This document shows, one piece after another, positions 17,075 through 25,631 of a stretch of DNA of 64,000 bases. The translations under genes were made by a program, and so were the position numbers. Numbering within the stretch: the stretch's first letter is position 1; each line of letters starts with the position of its first letter. This DNA is from Flavihumibacter petaseus NBRC 106054 (GTDB lineage: Bacteria; Bacteroidota; Bacteroidia; Chitinophagales; Chitinophagaceae), in the NCBI RefSeq assembly GCF_000974785.1, contig NZ_BBWV01000001.1, positions 496,001-560,000 of the forward strand. Reading direction: 5' to 3'. The notes beneath the pieces are model-generated. The model worked only from the letters and a program-made list of their open reading frames with translations. It was not told the origin of the DNA and made no database searches.

Positions 17075-18319
17075 ATGTTACCACGTGTTGTGATTACCGG
17101 TCTCGGTGTGCTAAGTCCCAATGGATCAACGGTTGATACCTTCTGGGACAATATCGTGAATGGCCGCAGTGCCATGGCCACCATTACCCGGTTTGACCCG
17201 TCCCTGTTCCGTACGCAGTTCGGCAGTGAGCTGAAAAATTATGACCCCACTCCTTTTCTCGATAGAAACACCATCAAGCGTACTGACCTCTTTACGCAGT
17301 ATGCGCTGATCGCCGCCGACCAGGCCATTGCTGATTCAGGATTTGATTTCAAGGCCATGAATCCTTTTGATGTGGGCGTGATCTGGGGATCCGGCCAGGG
17401 CGGCATGGATACTTTTGAAGAGCAGGTGAAGGAATATGTGCAGGGCGACGGCCATCCGCGGTTCAGTCCTTTCCTCATTCCGAAATTCATTCCCAATATG
17501 TCTTCAGGAATGATTTCCATACGGCACGGTTATATGGGCATCAACTATACGACGATCTCGGCCTGTGCCACTTCCAATACGGCGATCATGGATGCTTTCA
17601 ATTATATCCGGCTGGGCAAGGCGAAGATTATCGTAACCGGTGGATCGGAAGCGCCCATTACGCCTGCTTCGTTTGGTGGTTTCAGTGCCATGAAGGCGAT
17701 GAGTCACCGCAACGATGACCCGCAGCATGCTTCGCGGCCTTTTGATATTCACCGCGATGGTTTTGTAATGGCAGAAGGTGCCGGCGCCCTGGTGCTGGAA
17801 GAGTATGAGCATGCCGTTAAACGCGGCGCGCGCATATATGGTGAGGTTGCCGGTGCGTCGATGACTGCCGATGCCTATCATATGACGGCTACGCATCCGG
17901 AAGGTGCAGGTGCTGTACAGGCCATGCGGCTTGCGCTGGATGAGGCGGGCGTAAATGTTCATGACGTCGACTACCTTAACCCTCATGCGACCAGCACGCC
18001 GGTAGGTGATCTTTCCGAAACGAGGGCCATTGCCACGCTGCTGGGCGGTACGGCGAATAACCTGTTGCTGAGTGCCACCAAATCAATTACGGGGCATTTA
18101 CTGGGTGCTGCAGGTGCTGTGGAAGCGATCATTGCCCTGAAGGCGATGGCGCACAATGTTGTGCCACCTACTATCAACACCACTGAACTGGATCCGGAGA
18201 TCCCTTCCAGCCTGCATATCGTGACCGGTGCCGCCCGTGAGGCAAAGATCGATGTGGCGATGAGCAATACTTTCGGCTTCGGCGGCCACAATGCGACGGT
18301 GGTGTTTAAGAAAGTGTAG
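17075..18319 (+). CDS. fabF: beta-ketoacyl-ACP synthase II
   Basis: A 414-residue KAS II of usual family length starting at ATG 17075 with LPRVVITGLGVLSPNG. The frame is open for 612 bp further left, but that part is antisense to tetR and not coding. The catalytic triad is Cys164 in SACATSN, His304 in NPHATSTPVGD and His341 in GHLLGAAGAVE. It condenses malonyl-ACP with acyl-ACP in fatty acid elongation in the cytoplasm. It is not next to other fab genes here. A stand-alone copy next to an efflux operon might be a second, specialised KAS; the sequence does not decide this. Confidence 0.93.
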   Translation: MLPRVVITGLGVLSPNGSTVDTFWDNIVNGRSAMATITRFDPSLFRTQFGSELKNYDPTPFLDRNTIKRTDLFTQYALIAADQAIADSGFDFKAMNPFDVGVIWGSGQGGMDTFEEQVKEYVQGDGHPRFSPFLIPKFIPNMSSGMISIRHGYMGINYTTISACATSNTAIMDAFNYIRLGKAKIIVTGGSEAPITPASFGGFSAMKAMSHRNDDPQHASRPFDIHRDGFVMAEGAGALVLEEYEHAVKRGARIYGEVAGASMTADAYHMTATHPEGAGAVQAMRLALDEAGVNVHDVDYLNPHATSTPVGDLSETRAIATLLGGTANNLLLSATKSITGHLLGAAGAVEAIIALKAMAHNVVPPTINTTELDPEIPSSLHIVTGAAREAKIDVAMSNTFGFGGHNATVVFKKV

Positions 18320-18362
18320 CGGCTCAGGCTTTGTCCACTTAGCTTTAGCGATGGCGGGCATT

Positions 18363-18389
18363 GCGCTTCGGCTTTGTCTGCCGAAGCGC
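18363..18389. repeat. perfect 10-bp inverted repeat after fabF
   Basis: GCGCTTCGGC, a 7-nt loop, then GCCGAAGCGC. It could fold into a strong hairpin 44 bp after the fabF stop; no T-run follows, so it is more REP-like than a standard terminator. Similar gccgaagcg sequences occur at about 9920 and 41736. Confidence 0.55.
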
Positions 18390-18422
18390 TGGCGGAGGTA
18401 GAAGCCTTGGCGGAGAAGAGCT

Positions 18423-18454
18423 TTGCCCACCGAAGCTTTAGCGAAGGTGGGCAA
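18423..18454. repeat. REP-like palindrome TTGCCCACC...GGTGGGCAA
   Basis: Nine-bp perfect arms around a 14-nt loop. Relatives with the same core occur at 41706-41722 (GGTGGGC-CTT-GCCCACC) and at 50568-50628, all intergenic. They form a dispersed family in this genome. Confidence 0.55.
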
Positions 18455-18458
18455 TTTA

Positions 18459-18825
18459 TGAAACCGAGTGAAATGAGCCACTACACTGCGTTTCACAAAG
18501 ATGAACGTTTATAAACGGTTAGTTTAAATCAACTGGCAATACTGGCAAACCGCTAACGCGGGCACTGGCATGCTAGCCTTGTCTCCATGCTTTGCCTCGT
18601 GTCCCATGGCCCATAAAGATTTTGGATCCGGGGGTCAAAATGACTTTCCCGATTGACAGTTTACACGATTTATTTAACTCAACCTGGAAGCTTTTGGAAG
18701 CGGCAGGAAACGAATGGAAGTGTTTGGAAGCGGGGAAGCGCCTGGAGTGGCTGGAAGCGGCAGGACCCGCTTATTACACATACGGTTATGAAATGCAGTG
18801 TGGTGGCTCATTTCACTCAGTTTCA
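18459..18825. repeat. inverted-repeat-bounded block, possible insertion-element remnant
   Basis: A 37-bp sequence at 18459-18495 and its reverse complement at 18789-18825 match at 34 of 37 positions and both begin TGAAA and end TTTCA. A partial third copy lies at 41893-41940. Between the arms is no credible gene. The block includes TTCCCGATTGA at 18646-18656, also found at 41841-41851, and TGGAAGCGG-type short repeats around 18690-18765. The GGGGGTCAAAATGAC stretch (18630-18644) resembles termini of IS21-like elements (inference only). The gene-free stretch 18320-18907 holds only these repeats. Confidence 0.55.
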
Positions 18826-18907
18826 TGAATTACTATAATTTGAAAATTGACACATCCTCTCTTAAACAGCGAAATCAACAGAACCGAATAACTACGAAAA
18901 CAATAAC

Positions 18908-19933
18908 TCAGAATTTCGGAATTGCCTGCGGCGTCAGTGTTGGTGAAGTATTGGCGATCACGGGCCAGTCGTTCACCCAGCTGATCTTGTCGAGCAGCAT
19001 CTTCCTGCCTTTTGCGCCTGGCTTGTTATCGTACGCATGGTACAGCATCCAGGTTTGCCCGGCTTTGTCGGTCACCAGGTCAGCATTATGCCCGGTGCCT
19101 ACAAAACCTGTATTGCCCTCATTGCGGCGGAGCAATTCGGTTCCGCCATTGTCCAGCAAAGGTTTCCCTGACTGATCGATAAACGGCCCACGCGGAGCGG
19201 TGGCGCGACCCACCAGTACGCGATAGGTGCTTCTTTCGCCTTCGCAGCAGGTACCGACGGATCCGAAGTAATAATAGTAGCTATTGTGTTTGACTATGGT
19301 GGATCCTTCGTAAGCGCTACCGGCAACCTGAAATTTCTCACCCACTATTTTACTGCCGTCAGCAGTTAATTCAACTGCATAGATGCCGTGAAAACTTCCC
19401 CAGTACAGCAACAGTTTCCCGTCTTCCGCCCACAGGAAGGGATCGATAGAATTGTCCACACCGAGCTCCTGGCTGAAGAACAATTTGCCTTTGTCCGTGA
19501 AGGGACCCGCCGCTTTATCCGCCACGGCAAAACCGATACCGGGATTGGGATCACCCCAGGTGGAGAAAGAATAATACATCAGGTATTTGCCGTTCACTTC
19601 CGTAACATCCGGCGCCCAGATACCACCGGCAGGTTTCCAGTCGGGCTTTTTCGCCAGTGCCGGTCCGACAATTTCCCAGGCAGCGAGGTCTTTTGATTTG
19701 AGGATCGGGATGATCCTCCTGCCCCCGCTGATGCCGTCGGCGGACCAGTCAGCCTCTGTTGAATAGGCATACCAGTAACCATCATGTCCGTCCACCACAT
19801 TCGGATCAGGAAAATCATGATTGAATACCGGGTTGGTATAGGTAATTCGGTTATCCGGCGCCGAAACCTGCTTATTGGATGAGGTACAGGCGGCTATACA
19901 AAACAAAACAGGGAGGAAGGAAATCTTTTTCAT
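18908..19933 (-). CDS. GH43-family arabinanase-like lipoprotein
   Basis: A 341-residue protein from ATG 19933 with lipobox IAAC (Cys16). The five-bladed propeller of GH43 is evident: the base Asp43 in DFPDPNVV, a second acidic residue in NSIDPFLW, and the acid Glu in YEGSTIV. WAPDVTEVNGKYLMYYS and YHAYDN are standard GH43 blocks. GH43 enzymes of this type are usually arabinan endo- or exo-arabinosidases or related arabinofuranosidases. Lipidation places it on a membrane surface. With GH127 at 6.6 kb it suggests use of plant arabinose polymers. A further ATG 15 bp upstream is possible. Confidence 0.85.
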   Translation of the reverse strand: MKKISFLPVLFCIAACTSSNKQVSAPDNRITYTNPVFNHDFPDPNVVDGHDGYWYAYSTEADWSADGISGGRRIIPILKSKDLAAWEIVGPALAKKPDWKPAGGIWAPDVTEVNGKYLMYYSFSTWGDPNPGIGFAVADKAAGPFTDKGKLFFSQELGVDNSIDPFLWAEDGKLLLYWGSFHGIYAVELTADGSKIVGEKFQVAGSAYEGSTIVKHNSYYYYFGSVGTCCEGERSTYRVLVGRATAPRGPFIDQSGKPLLDNGGTELLRRNEGNTGFVGTGHNADLVTDKAGQTWMLYHAYDNKPGAKGRKMLLDKISWVNDWPVIANTSPTLTPQAIPKF

Positions 19934-20013
19934 ATACAAACAGTGCATGAAATAAATTCATTTCCTTCCAACCCTGTTGACCGATTCGTTCAATCTTTAT
20001 CCAATCTGTTTCA

Positions 20014-20430
20014 TTACTTTTTTTTAATCTCGAAAGTGCCGCCATTGGCCTTGCTGTTGTCAAAGCCCCAGTTTCCCAGGATCGCACCGTCGAAATCTGT
20101 GTAGAGACCAGCGAACGAAAACTTTGAGCCGTCATCCAGGAATATATAATAACCTTCTACATCAATGCCGTTGCGCGACCACTGCCCCGATGCAATTACC
20201 ACATCGCTTTCGTCGAGCCGCTCAAGTGTTCCGCCGGATTTGAACCGCAGCTTGTAATGGTAGGCCGGTTCATCGAATTCTTCCCCCCATTTGCCTTCGT
20301 ACACGCCTTCGAATCCGCCGCCTTTCTTTTCATCCTTTGATTTAGAACAGGCAGTCATGAGGCTGATGGTGAGGAGTGCGAGAACGAGTGTCCGCAATGT
20401 GGCGGACAGTGAAATGCTGATTGCTTTCAT
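20014..20430 (-). CDS. small lipoprotein, paralogue A
   Basis: A 138-residue protein with lipobox LMTAC (Cys28), then a beta-rich domain: GVYEGKWG, KLRFKSGGTLERLDES, GQWSRNGIDVEGYYIF, FDGAILGNWGFD. It shares the order W/GK-G, G-x-LER, G-x-W, and G-x-WG with the neighbouring lipoprotein gene, so the two are diverged duplicates. No family name is known to me. It is separated from its paralogue by 42 bp and lies upstream of the GH43 gene on the same strand. Confidence 0.6.
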   Translation of the reverse strand: MKAISISLSATLRTLVLALLTISLMTACSKSKDEKKGGGFEGVYEGKWGEEFDEPAYHYKLRFKSGGTLERLDESDVVIASGQWSRNGIDVEGYYIFLDDGSKFSFAGLYTDFDGAILGNWGFDNSKANGGTFEIKKK

Positions 20431-20472
20431 TGTTTTGTTTTTTTATTGATAAGGAATAGTGAAAAAACACAG

Positions 20473-20871
20473 TTACTGCTCGATAAACTTTGAGGCAAAC
20501 CAGGAACCACCACCGGTGAAGGCATCGCCGCTGCCCCAGGTACCTGCCAGTTGAAGGTTTTCCTTATTCAGGTTGCCTTTCAGGGAGATCCTGCCATTGC
20601 TTTCAATGAAATCATAATGTGCGGTGAATTCGTTGCCCGTTACTTTCCAGGAACCAATGCCACGAACTTCACCGCCACCGTTTACTCTTTCAAGCAACCC
20701 TCTTGGTTTCACGCGGATTTGAAATGGCTGGTCAGGAACATCATTTCCGGAACCGAGTTTGCCGGTCCAGATGCCTTCAGTGGCGAAGGCGGGTCCTTCC
20801 TCTTTTTTGTTGCAGGAGACTATAGGGACTAAGTACAGCAGCAATGTTGCTGCCATCACGAGCTGTTTCAT
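20473..20871 (-). CDS. small lipoprotein, paralogue B
   Basis: A 132-residue protein with lipobox PIVSC (Cys20) and a domain parallel to its neighbour: EGIWTGKLGSGNDVPDQPFQI, GLLERVNGGGEV, GSWKVTGNEFTAHYDF, LAGTWGSGDAF. The shared pattern resembles short lipocalin-like or extracellular binding domains, but this is only a shape argument. Expected on the periplasmic side of a membrane. Confidence 0.6.
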   Translation of the reverse strand: MKQLVMAATLLLYLVPIVSCNKKEEGPAFATEGIWTGKLGSGNDVPDQPFQIRVKPRGLLERVNGGGEVRGIGSWKVTGNEFTAHYDFIESNGRISLKGNLNKENLQLAGTWGSGDAFTGGGSWFASKFIEQ

Positions 20872-20992
20872 AAAAAGGTTTAATGGTTAATGGCTGATTA
20901 GCGGACACAAATGTAGGAAGCTGCAAACCCGCGTCACAGCTGCATTGCGTGGCTCGCAGATTTATTGAGTAATGTGCATGGGTTTCGCGCAG

Positions 20993-21171
20993 TTTCACGC
21001 AGGGTTCAGGGGAGCAGAGGCGCAGAGAAGAAGGTGAAGAATCGGAACAAGCAGAAGTGTGTATTAGTATTGTCTCTGCATGCCGGGGACACAGTTGATT
21101 TTGCAGAGCAGTCTTAACGTCATTAAAAATATCCCTGCGCCTCTGCTCCGCGTGAAAAACACTGCGTGAAA
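20993..21171. repeat. large imperfect inverted repeat
   Basis: GGAGCAGAGGCGCAG (21011-21025) pairs perfectly with CTGCGCCTCTGCTCC (21135-21149), and outside these TTTCACGCAG (20993-21002) pairs with CTGCGTGAAA (21162-21171). The arms belong to the dispersed gcgcctctgc family. The gene-free stretch 20872-21187 contains nothing else that I recognise. Confidence 0.55.
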
Positions 21172-21187
21172 AAAAGCGCCGCCAATA

Positions 21188-21934
21188 CTAGAATCGTGAA
21201 AACCTCTCCATGAACTCCTGCCGCCTCGAGCGGGAAACTGACACCGTTGCGTCATTGTCCATGATGATGTAGCCGCCCTCACCGCGCACCATCTTTTTGA
21301 TGTGGTTGATGTTGATCAGGAAAGAACTGTGCACCCGGAAGAAATCGGGACCGCTCAGGGCTTCGTCGATGTCTTTCAATACTTTGGAGACGAGTATCTT
21401 TTTGCCGCTGGTCAGTACAACGCTGGTGTAATTGCTGTCTGCCTCACAGTAGATGATATCGGAGGTGGGCACAAAGATGAGTCCGTCGCCCGTGCTGAGG
21501 GCAATGCGTGCCGGTGTTTGTTTCAGTTGACGAAAGCCCTGCATCAGGAGGTCCAGCTGCTCCCTGGTGGGCATCTGGGAGCGACTCTGAATCCTTTCCA
21601 CGGTTGCTTTGAGATCATCAGGGTCGATGGGCTTGAGCAGGTAATTGAGCGCACTGTATTTGAAGGCACGGATAGCGAACTGGTCATACGCTGTACAGAA
21701 TACTACATGGAAAGATGGCTGTCCTATGTGTTCGAGCAGGTCAAAACCATTTATGCGCGGCATCTCTATGTCGAGGAAAACCACATCCGGCTTTACCTGC
21801 TGGATGATGGGCAGGGCCTCTTCGGCACTGGTGCACATGGCAGCAATTTCCACTTCCGGGCAATAGGTACGCAGTAGCCATTCCATCATTTCGAGTGCAT
21901 TCTTTTCGTCGTCTACCAGTATAGCGGTGATCAT
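21188..21934 (-). CDS. LytTR response regulator
   Basis: A 248-residue protein. Residues 1-120 form a receiver domain with the acidic pair DDEKN and the phospho-acceptor in VVFLDIEMPRINGFDLL; residues about 145-248 form a LytTR DNA-binding domain (IIYCEADSNYTSVVLTSGKKILVSK, FFRVHSSFLININHI). It lies 11 bp after the sensor kinase gene on the same strand and is its cognate regulator. LytTR regulators bind short direct repeats; its target is not evident here. Confidence 0.93.
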   Translation of the reverse strand: MITAILVDDEKNALEMMEWLLRTYCPEVEIAAMCTSAEEALPIIQQVKPDVVFLDIEMPRINGFDLLEHIGQPSFHVVFCTAYDQFAIRAFKYSALNYLLKPIDPDDLKATVERIQSRSQMPTREQLDLLMQGFRQLKQTPARIALSTGDGLIFVPTSDIIYCEADSNYTSVVLTSGKKILVSKVLKDIDEALSGPDFFRVHSSFLININHIKKMVRGEGGYIIMDNDATVSVSRSRRQEFMERFSRF

Positions 21935-21945
21935 GTGTGGTATTT

Positions 21946-24900
21946 TTAATTGTCCAGGGGAATTCTCAGCAATACACGGGTGCCGGAAGGATTTCCATCG
22001 TGATACAGGTCGAGAATCGTAACTGATGCCGGTGTTTCAGATTGACGGTTCAGCAGGTTCAGCCGTTGCTCGGTGAGCTGCATACCGAGGGACTTTCTCG
22101 TGGCGGCGGACTTGCTTTTCAGTTCCCTCGCACGATGCCTGCCGACACCATTGTCTTCGATGGTGCATTCCAACGCATTGCCGTCATCGCAACTGATCTG
22201 GATCAGCAGTTTACCGGCTTCTTCTTTATGCAGCAGTCCATGCCAGATGGCATTCTCCACATAAGGCTGCAGGATCATGGGTGGAATCTGCAGGCTGTCT
22301 GACCGTAGTCCCTCAGACAGCTGGATCTGGTAACTGAATTTCTTTTCAAAACGAATACTTTCCATTTCAATATAAAGGCGCAGCGCTTCGAGCTCGTTGC
22401 TGAGGGTAACGGTCTTGTTATTGGAATTGTCGAGGATCAGGCGGATCAGTTTCGCAAATCGCGTCAGGTACAAAGATGCAGTGACCTGGTCGCTTTTCAC
22501 AATATAGCGGTTGATGGAATTCAGGCAGTTGAAAATAAAATGCGGGTTCATCTGCGCACGCAGGGCCTGCATTTCCACTTCTGCCATTTGTTGCCGTGTT
22601 TCCATCAGTATTTTTTCTGCCTCCAGTTTTTCGGCTTCTGCTCTTGCCTTGACCATTTTATTCGCACACAAGGACGCAATTGTGGTGAGTATGGACAAAT
22701 GCTTTTGCGTAAAGAACCCTTTTTTTGAGTGTTCACAATCAATCACCCCCAGTACTTTCCCATTGGCAACTATGGGAACCGTGATTTCAGACGCCCTTGC
22801 AGCATCATCAATAATATAGCGCGGGTCTTTGCTGGTATCCGGAACGATTTCCGCACGGCCATTGGCGGCGACCCAACCGGTGATCCCTTTTCCTACCGGA
22901 ATTTCTATCGGGGTATGAATCATGGGTGTGTGGATCTCGTTGCTGAGCGAACTTTTCGGTCCGTGGGCGGCTACCTGCCGCAGCACCTGCTTTTCTTCGT
23001 CCACCAGGTAGATGACACAATCTTCGAATTGAAGGCGGCCGATGCAATTGCGCGCCACATCCCACAGGATCTGTTCTTCCGTACTGAAGTCCATGATGCT
23101 GTTGGAAAAATAATTGATGGCCTGTTCTGCTTCCAGCTCTTCCTGTTTTTCTTCGATCTTGCGGTTCCGGTTGCGTACCAGCAGGATGATAAGCGCCAAC
23201 AGGGTTCCGCTCAGCAGGGTGATGAACCAGGCACTTCGCCAGAAGGGCGCTTTTATCTCCAGTGCCAGGGCCTGCGGCGCATCGACCCAATCAACGTTAT
23301 TGATGCTGGCCGCCAGCAGCAGCCGGTATTTACCGGGAGGCAGCGAACTGAAGCGCACGGAATTGGTGTTACCGGCATAGTGCCAGTCGCGGTCAAGTCC
23401 TTCCATCTTATAGCGGTACTTCACCTTTTCGTGGTTGTTGAAATAGGGGGCGACGAATTCTGCTTCAAGGGCCCGGGCGTTGTAGGGAAGTTCCAGCATT
23501 TTGTCCAGCTCATACCAGGAAGAATCATTGTTGCCGGCAATGACACGCTGAATGTATACCTGCAGGGAATCCTGGCGGGCACTGAAGCGTTTGGGCTGGA
23601 TATAGTTCAGACCGTTCGTGCCGCCGATGTACAGCATACCGTCCGGGCCTTTGTACCAGCTGTTGCTGTTGAAGCCATAACCCTGAACGTTGTCGGTATA
23701 GTCGAACAGGTAGAGTTTGGAATTCGCGGGATCAAAGCGGTAGATACCATTTTCGGAAGTTGCCCAGATAAGGCCTTCATCGTCGGGTACCAGTGAGGTA
23801 ATGAAAGCATCGTTGAGCAGTTCGGTGAATTTTTTGATGGTGACTTCGCTGCCGTCATATGTAGCCGAGTAAACGCCGCCTTCAATGGCAAAAAGAAAGC
23901 GGTTATCGGGGAGCATCACGCCAGCCGTGATCATCGGTCCTTTGCCGGGAAGATTGACCCTTTGAAGGTATTGCAGTTTTTCGTCGAGCAGGTGAAGGCC
24001 TCTTGTGGTAGTGAGCCAGATATTACCATCGCTGCCCTGGTAGGCAAAGTTGGTATTTTCATTGGCACCCGGCACATCGACAAAATCCAATTGGTAGGAT
24101 TTGCCGTTGAGCTGGTAAAGGTGATCGCGGCCCAGGAAAAGATGGTTGCCATTGCGCAGGGACGTGATCGCGTCGAAGAAATCGCGGGCGCTGCTGTTGC
24201 GCACGGAATCGCTGGCATAGGCGGGTCTTCTGAAACGGTCATTGGCCGGATCATATAACCATGGCCCCTGGTCACCGGGACCGAGCAGCATGTAATTCCC
24301 ATCCCAGGCGATGCCCCGCACCGAAGGAAAAGCAAGCCTGTTTTTGCTGCTGCCTTCGGGCAGGTGGAGTTTCCATTGATTGGTGGCGCGGCGCCATTCG
24401 ATGAAGCCATTGCCGGATGCCAGCCAGAGGTTGCCCTGTCCGTCTTCCGTGATGCTGCGGATATTGTCGATACCGGCGGGCAGGGTGGCATCATTCTGCC
24501 GGATCCGGATCAATCCGAAAGATTGCCCCTGCACATGGACGCGGGCGAGTCCATCGATGGTGGCCATCCAGAGGTAGTGTTCCTTGTCGAGGTACAGGAA
24601 ATTCGCGTAATCGGTGGTAAGCACAGGCCGTCCCTGGAGTTGCAGGTCAATCTTCCGGAATTGAAACGTGGTATTGTTGTAATCAAATAAGCCGTGGGTG
24701 GTGGCAAAAAAATAATGATGGTCGCCGGCATCGGCGATGCCGCGCACGCCGAATTTGTCGATGCCCGATGCCTCGCTGATTGTAGCTACTTCACGGGGAA
24801 CCGGTATAACAGTTCTGCGCTTGTCGCGGAAATTGTACCAGTACGATTCAATGGACCAGGTATTCACCACCACACTGTCTTCGTTCACAGGAAAGATCCG

Positions 24901-25518
24901 GCGCATATTGGCGTCGGGGAGGCTGTCGAGCTGGCGGGTGTTGACGCGGTAACAAAAGATCTTGCGGTTCTGCCCGAAGAAAATGCTGTTGCCGCAGCTG
25001 GCAAACGAGCGGGTGCTGAACCGGGACGATATCCCGAGAGCTGTGAAAGCCGGGATGAATTTGTTCTGCACCGGATCATAACGGAAAAAACCATTGCTGG
25101 TAATGACGTGTGTGCCCTGATCGGGCACTTCGAAAACGGGACCGACCGTGGCTGAACTATCGGAGACCGGCAGCGGGAAGGATTTGAATTGCGCGGTTGC
25201 TTCATCGAACAGGAACAGTTGGCGCACTGCTGATACCCAGATCCGGCCGGCCTGGTCACAGAACAGGTACTGCAGATCATTTGCCGTTTTGAAGCTGGTA
25301 GCCTGCCGGCCATCGAAGCGCTGCACATTACGGGGATAAAGGATCCAGAGAAAACCTTTACTGTCTTTCGCCATGGCCAGGTTGTTGCCGGGACGGATTC
25401 CTGATCCGTGATCAAAGGTTTGCAGGTGGTATTCGGGAAGCTGGGACCAGGCCGTGCCGGTCACCAGCAGCATAGCAGCCAGGTTCAGGAATACAGTAAA
25501 GGATAGGGCCGTGCGCAA
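21946..25518 (-). CDS. LytS-type sensor histidine kinase with periplasmic propeller and GAF domain
   Basis: A 1190-residue protein. The start is TTG at 25518: the only in-frame ATG nearby would cut into the signal peptide (residues 1-26, ending AWSQ), and a stop lies just upstream. Order: two-component-regulator propeller repeats (about 30-660; e.g. DSKGFLWI, EDGQGNLWLASGNG), a Y_Y_Y domain (YRYKMEGLDRDWHYAGNTN), a membrane segment (about 745-765), a coiled coil, a GAF domain (about 800-930), a LytS-type phosphoacceptor region with NPHFIFNCLNSINRYI, and an ATPase domain with ENAIWHGLLHK and DNGVG. It senses a periplasmic signal and phosphorylates the LytTR partner downstream. Confidence 0.92.
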   Translation of the reverse strand: MRTALSFTVFLNLAAMLLVTGTAWSQLPEYHLQTFDHGSGIRPGNNLAMAKDSKGFLWILYPRNVQRFDGRQATSFKTANDLQYLFCDQAGRIWVSAVRQLFLFDEATAQFKSFPLPVSDSSATVGPVFEVPDQGTHVITSNGFFRYDPVQNKFIPAFTALGISSRFSTRSFASCGNSIFFGQNRKIFCYRVNTRQLDSLPDANMRRIFPVNEDSVVVNTWSIESYWYNFRDKRRTVIPVPREVATISEASGIDKFGVRGIADAGDHHYFFATTHGLFDYNNTTFQFRKIDLQLQGRPVLTTDYANFLYLDKEHYLWMATIDGLARVHVQGQSFGLIRIRQNDATLPAGIDNIRSITEDGQGNLWLASGNGFIEWRRATNQWKLHLPEGSSKNRLAFPSVRGIAWDGNYMLLGPGDQGPWLYDPANDRFRRPAYASDSVRNSSARDFFDAITSLRNGNHLFLGRDHLYQLNGKSYQLDFVDVPGANENTNFAYQGSDGNIWLTTTRGLHLLDEKLQYLQRVNLPGKGPMITAGVMLPDNRFLFAIEGGVYSATYDGSEVTIKKFTELLNDAFITSLVPDDEGLIWATSENGIYRFDPANSKLYLFDYTDNVQGYGFNSNSWYKGPDGMLYIGGTNGLNYIQPKRFSARQDSLQVYIQRVIAGNNDSSWYELDKMLELPYNARALEAEFVAPYFNNHEKVKYRYKMEGLDRDWHYAGNTNSVRFSSLPPGKYRLLLAASINNVDWVDAPQALALEIKAPFWRSAWFITLLSGTLLALIILLVRNRNRKIEEKQEELEAEQAINYFSNSIMDFSTEEQILWDVARNCIGRLQFEDCVIYLVDEEKQVLRQVAAHGPKSSLSNEIHTPMIHTPIEIPVGKGITGWVAANGRAEIVPDTSKDPRYIIDDAARASEITVPIVANGKVLGVIDCEHSKKGFFTQKHLSILTTIASLCANKMVKARAEAEKLEAEKILMETRQQMAEVEMQALRAQMNPHFIFNCLNSINRYIVKSDQVTASLYLTRFAKLIRLILDNSNNKTVTLSNELEALRLYIEMESIRFEKKFSYQIQLSEGLRSDSLQIPPMILQPYVENAIWHGLLHKEEAGKLLIQISCDDGNALECTIEDNGVGRHRARELKSKSAATRKSLGMQLTEQRLNLLNRQSETPASVTILDLYHDGNPSGTRVLLRIPLDN

Positions 25519-25631
25519 ATTTTTTATTTAATATAAACAGAAATGTCGTGAATTACCGGTGGCGTTGCACGCTGGCTGTGTGGTCTGCAGTTTTTTTGAG
25601 TATCCGGCGGCGGGGATTTGTAAATTGCCAT

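Noticed and set aside
18592-18838. Short frames inside the inverted-repeat block
   Set aside because: They translate the repeat itself and have no domain or credible start; no transposase is present.
22729-23796. 355-codon open frame opposite the sensor kinase
   Set aside because: Shadow of the kinase gene; no motif, no start context, and the kinase domains are continuous.
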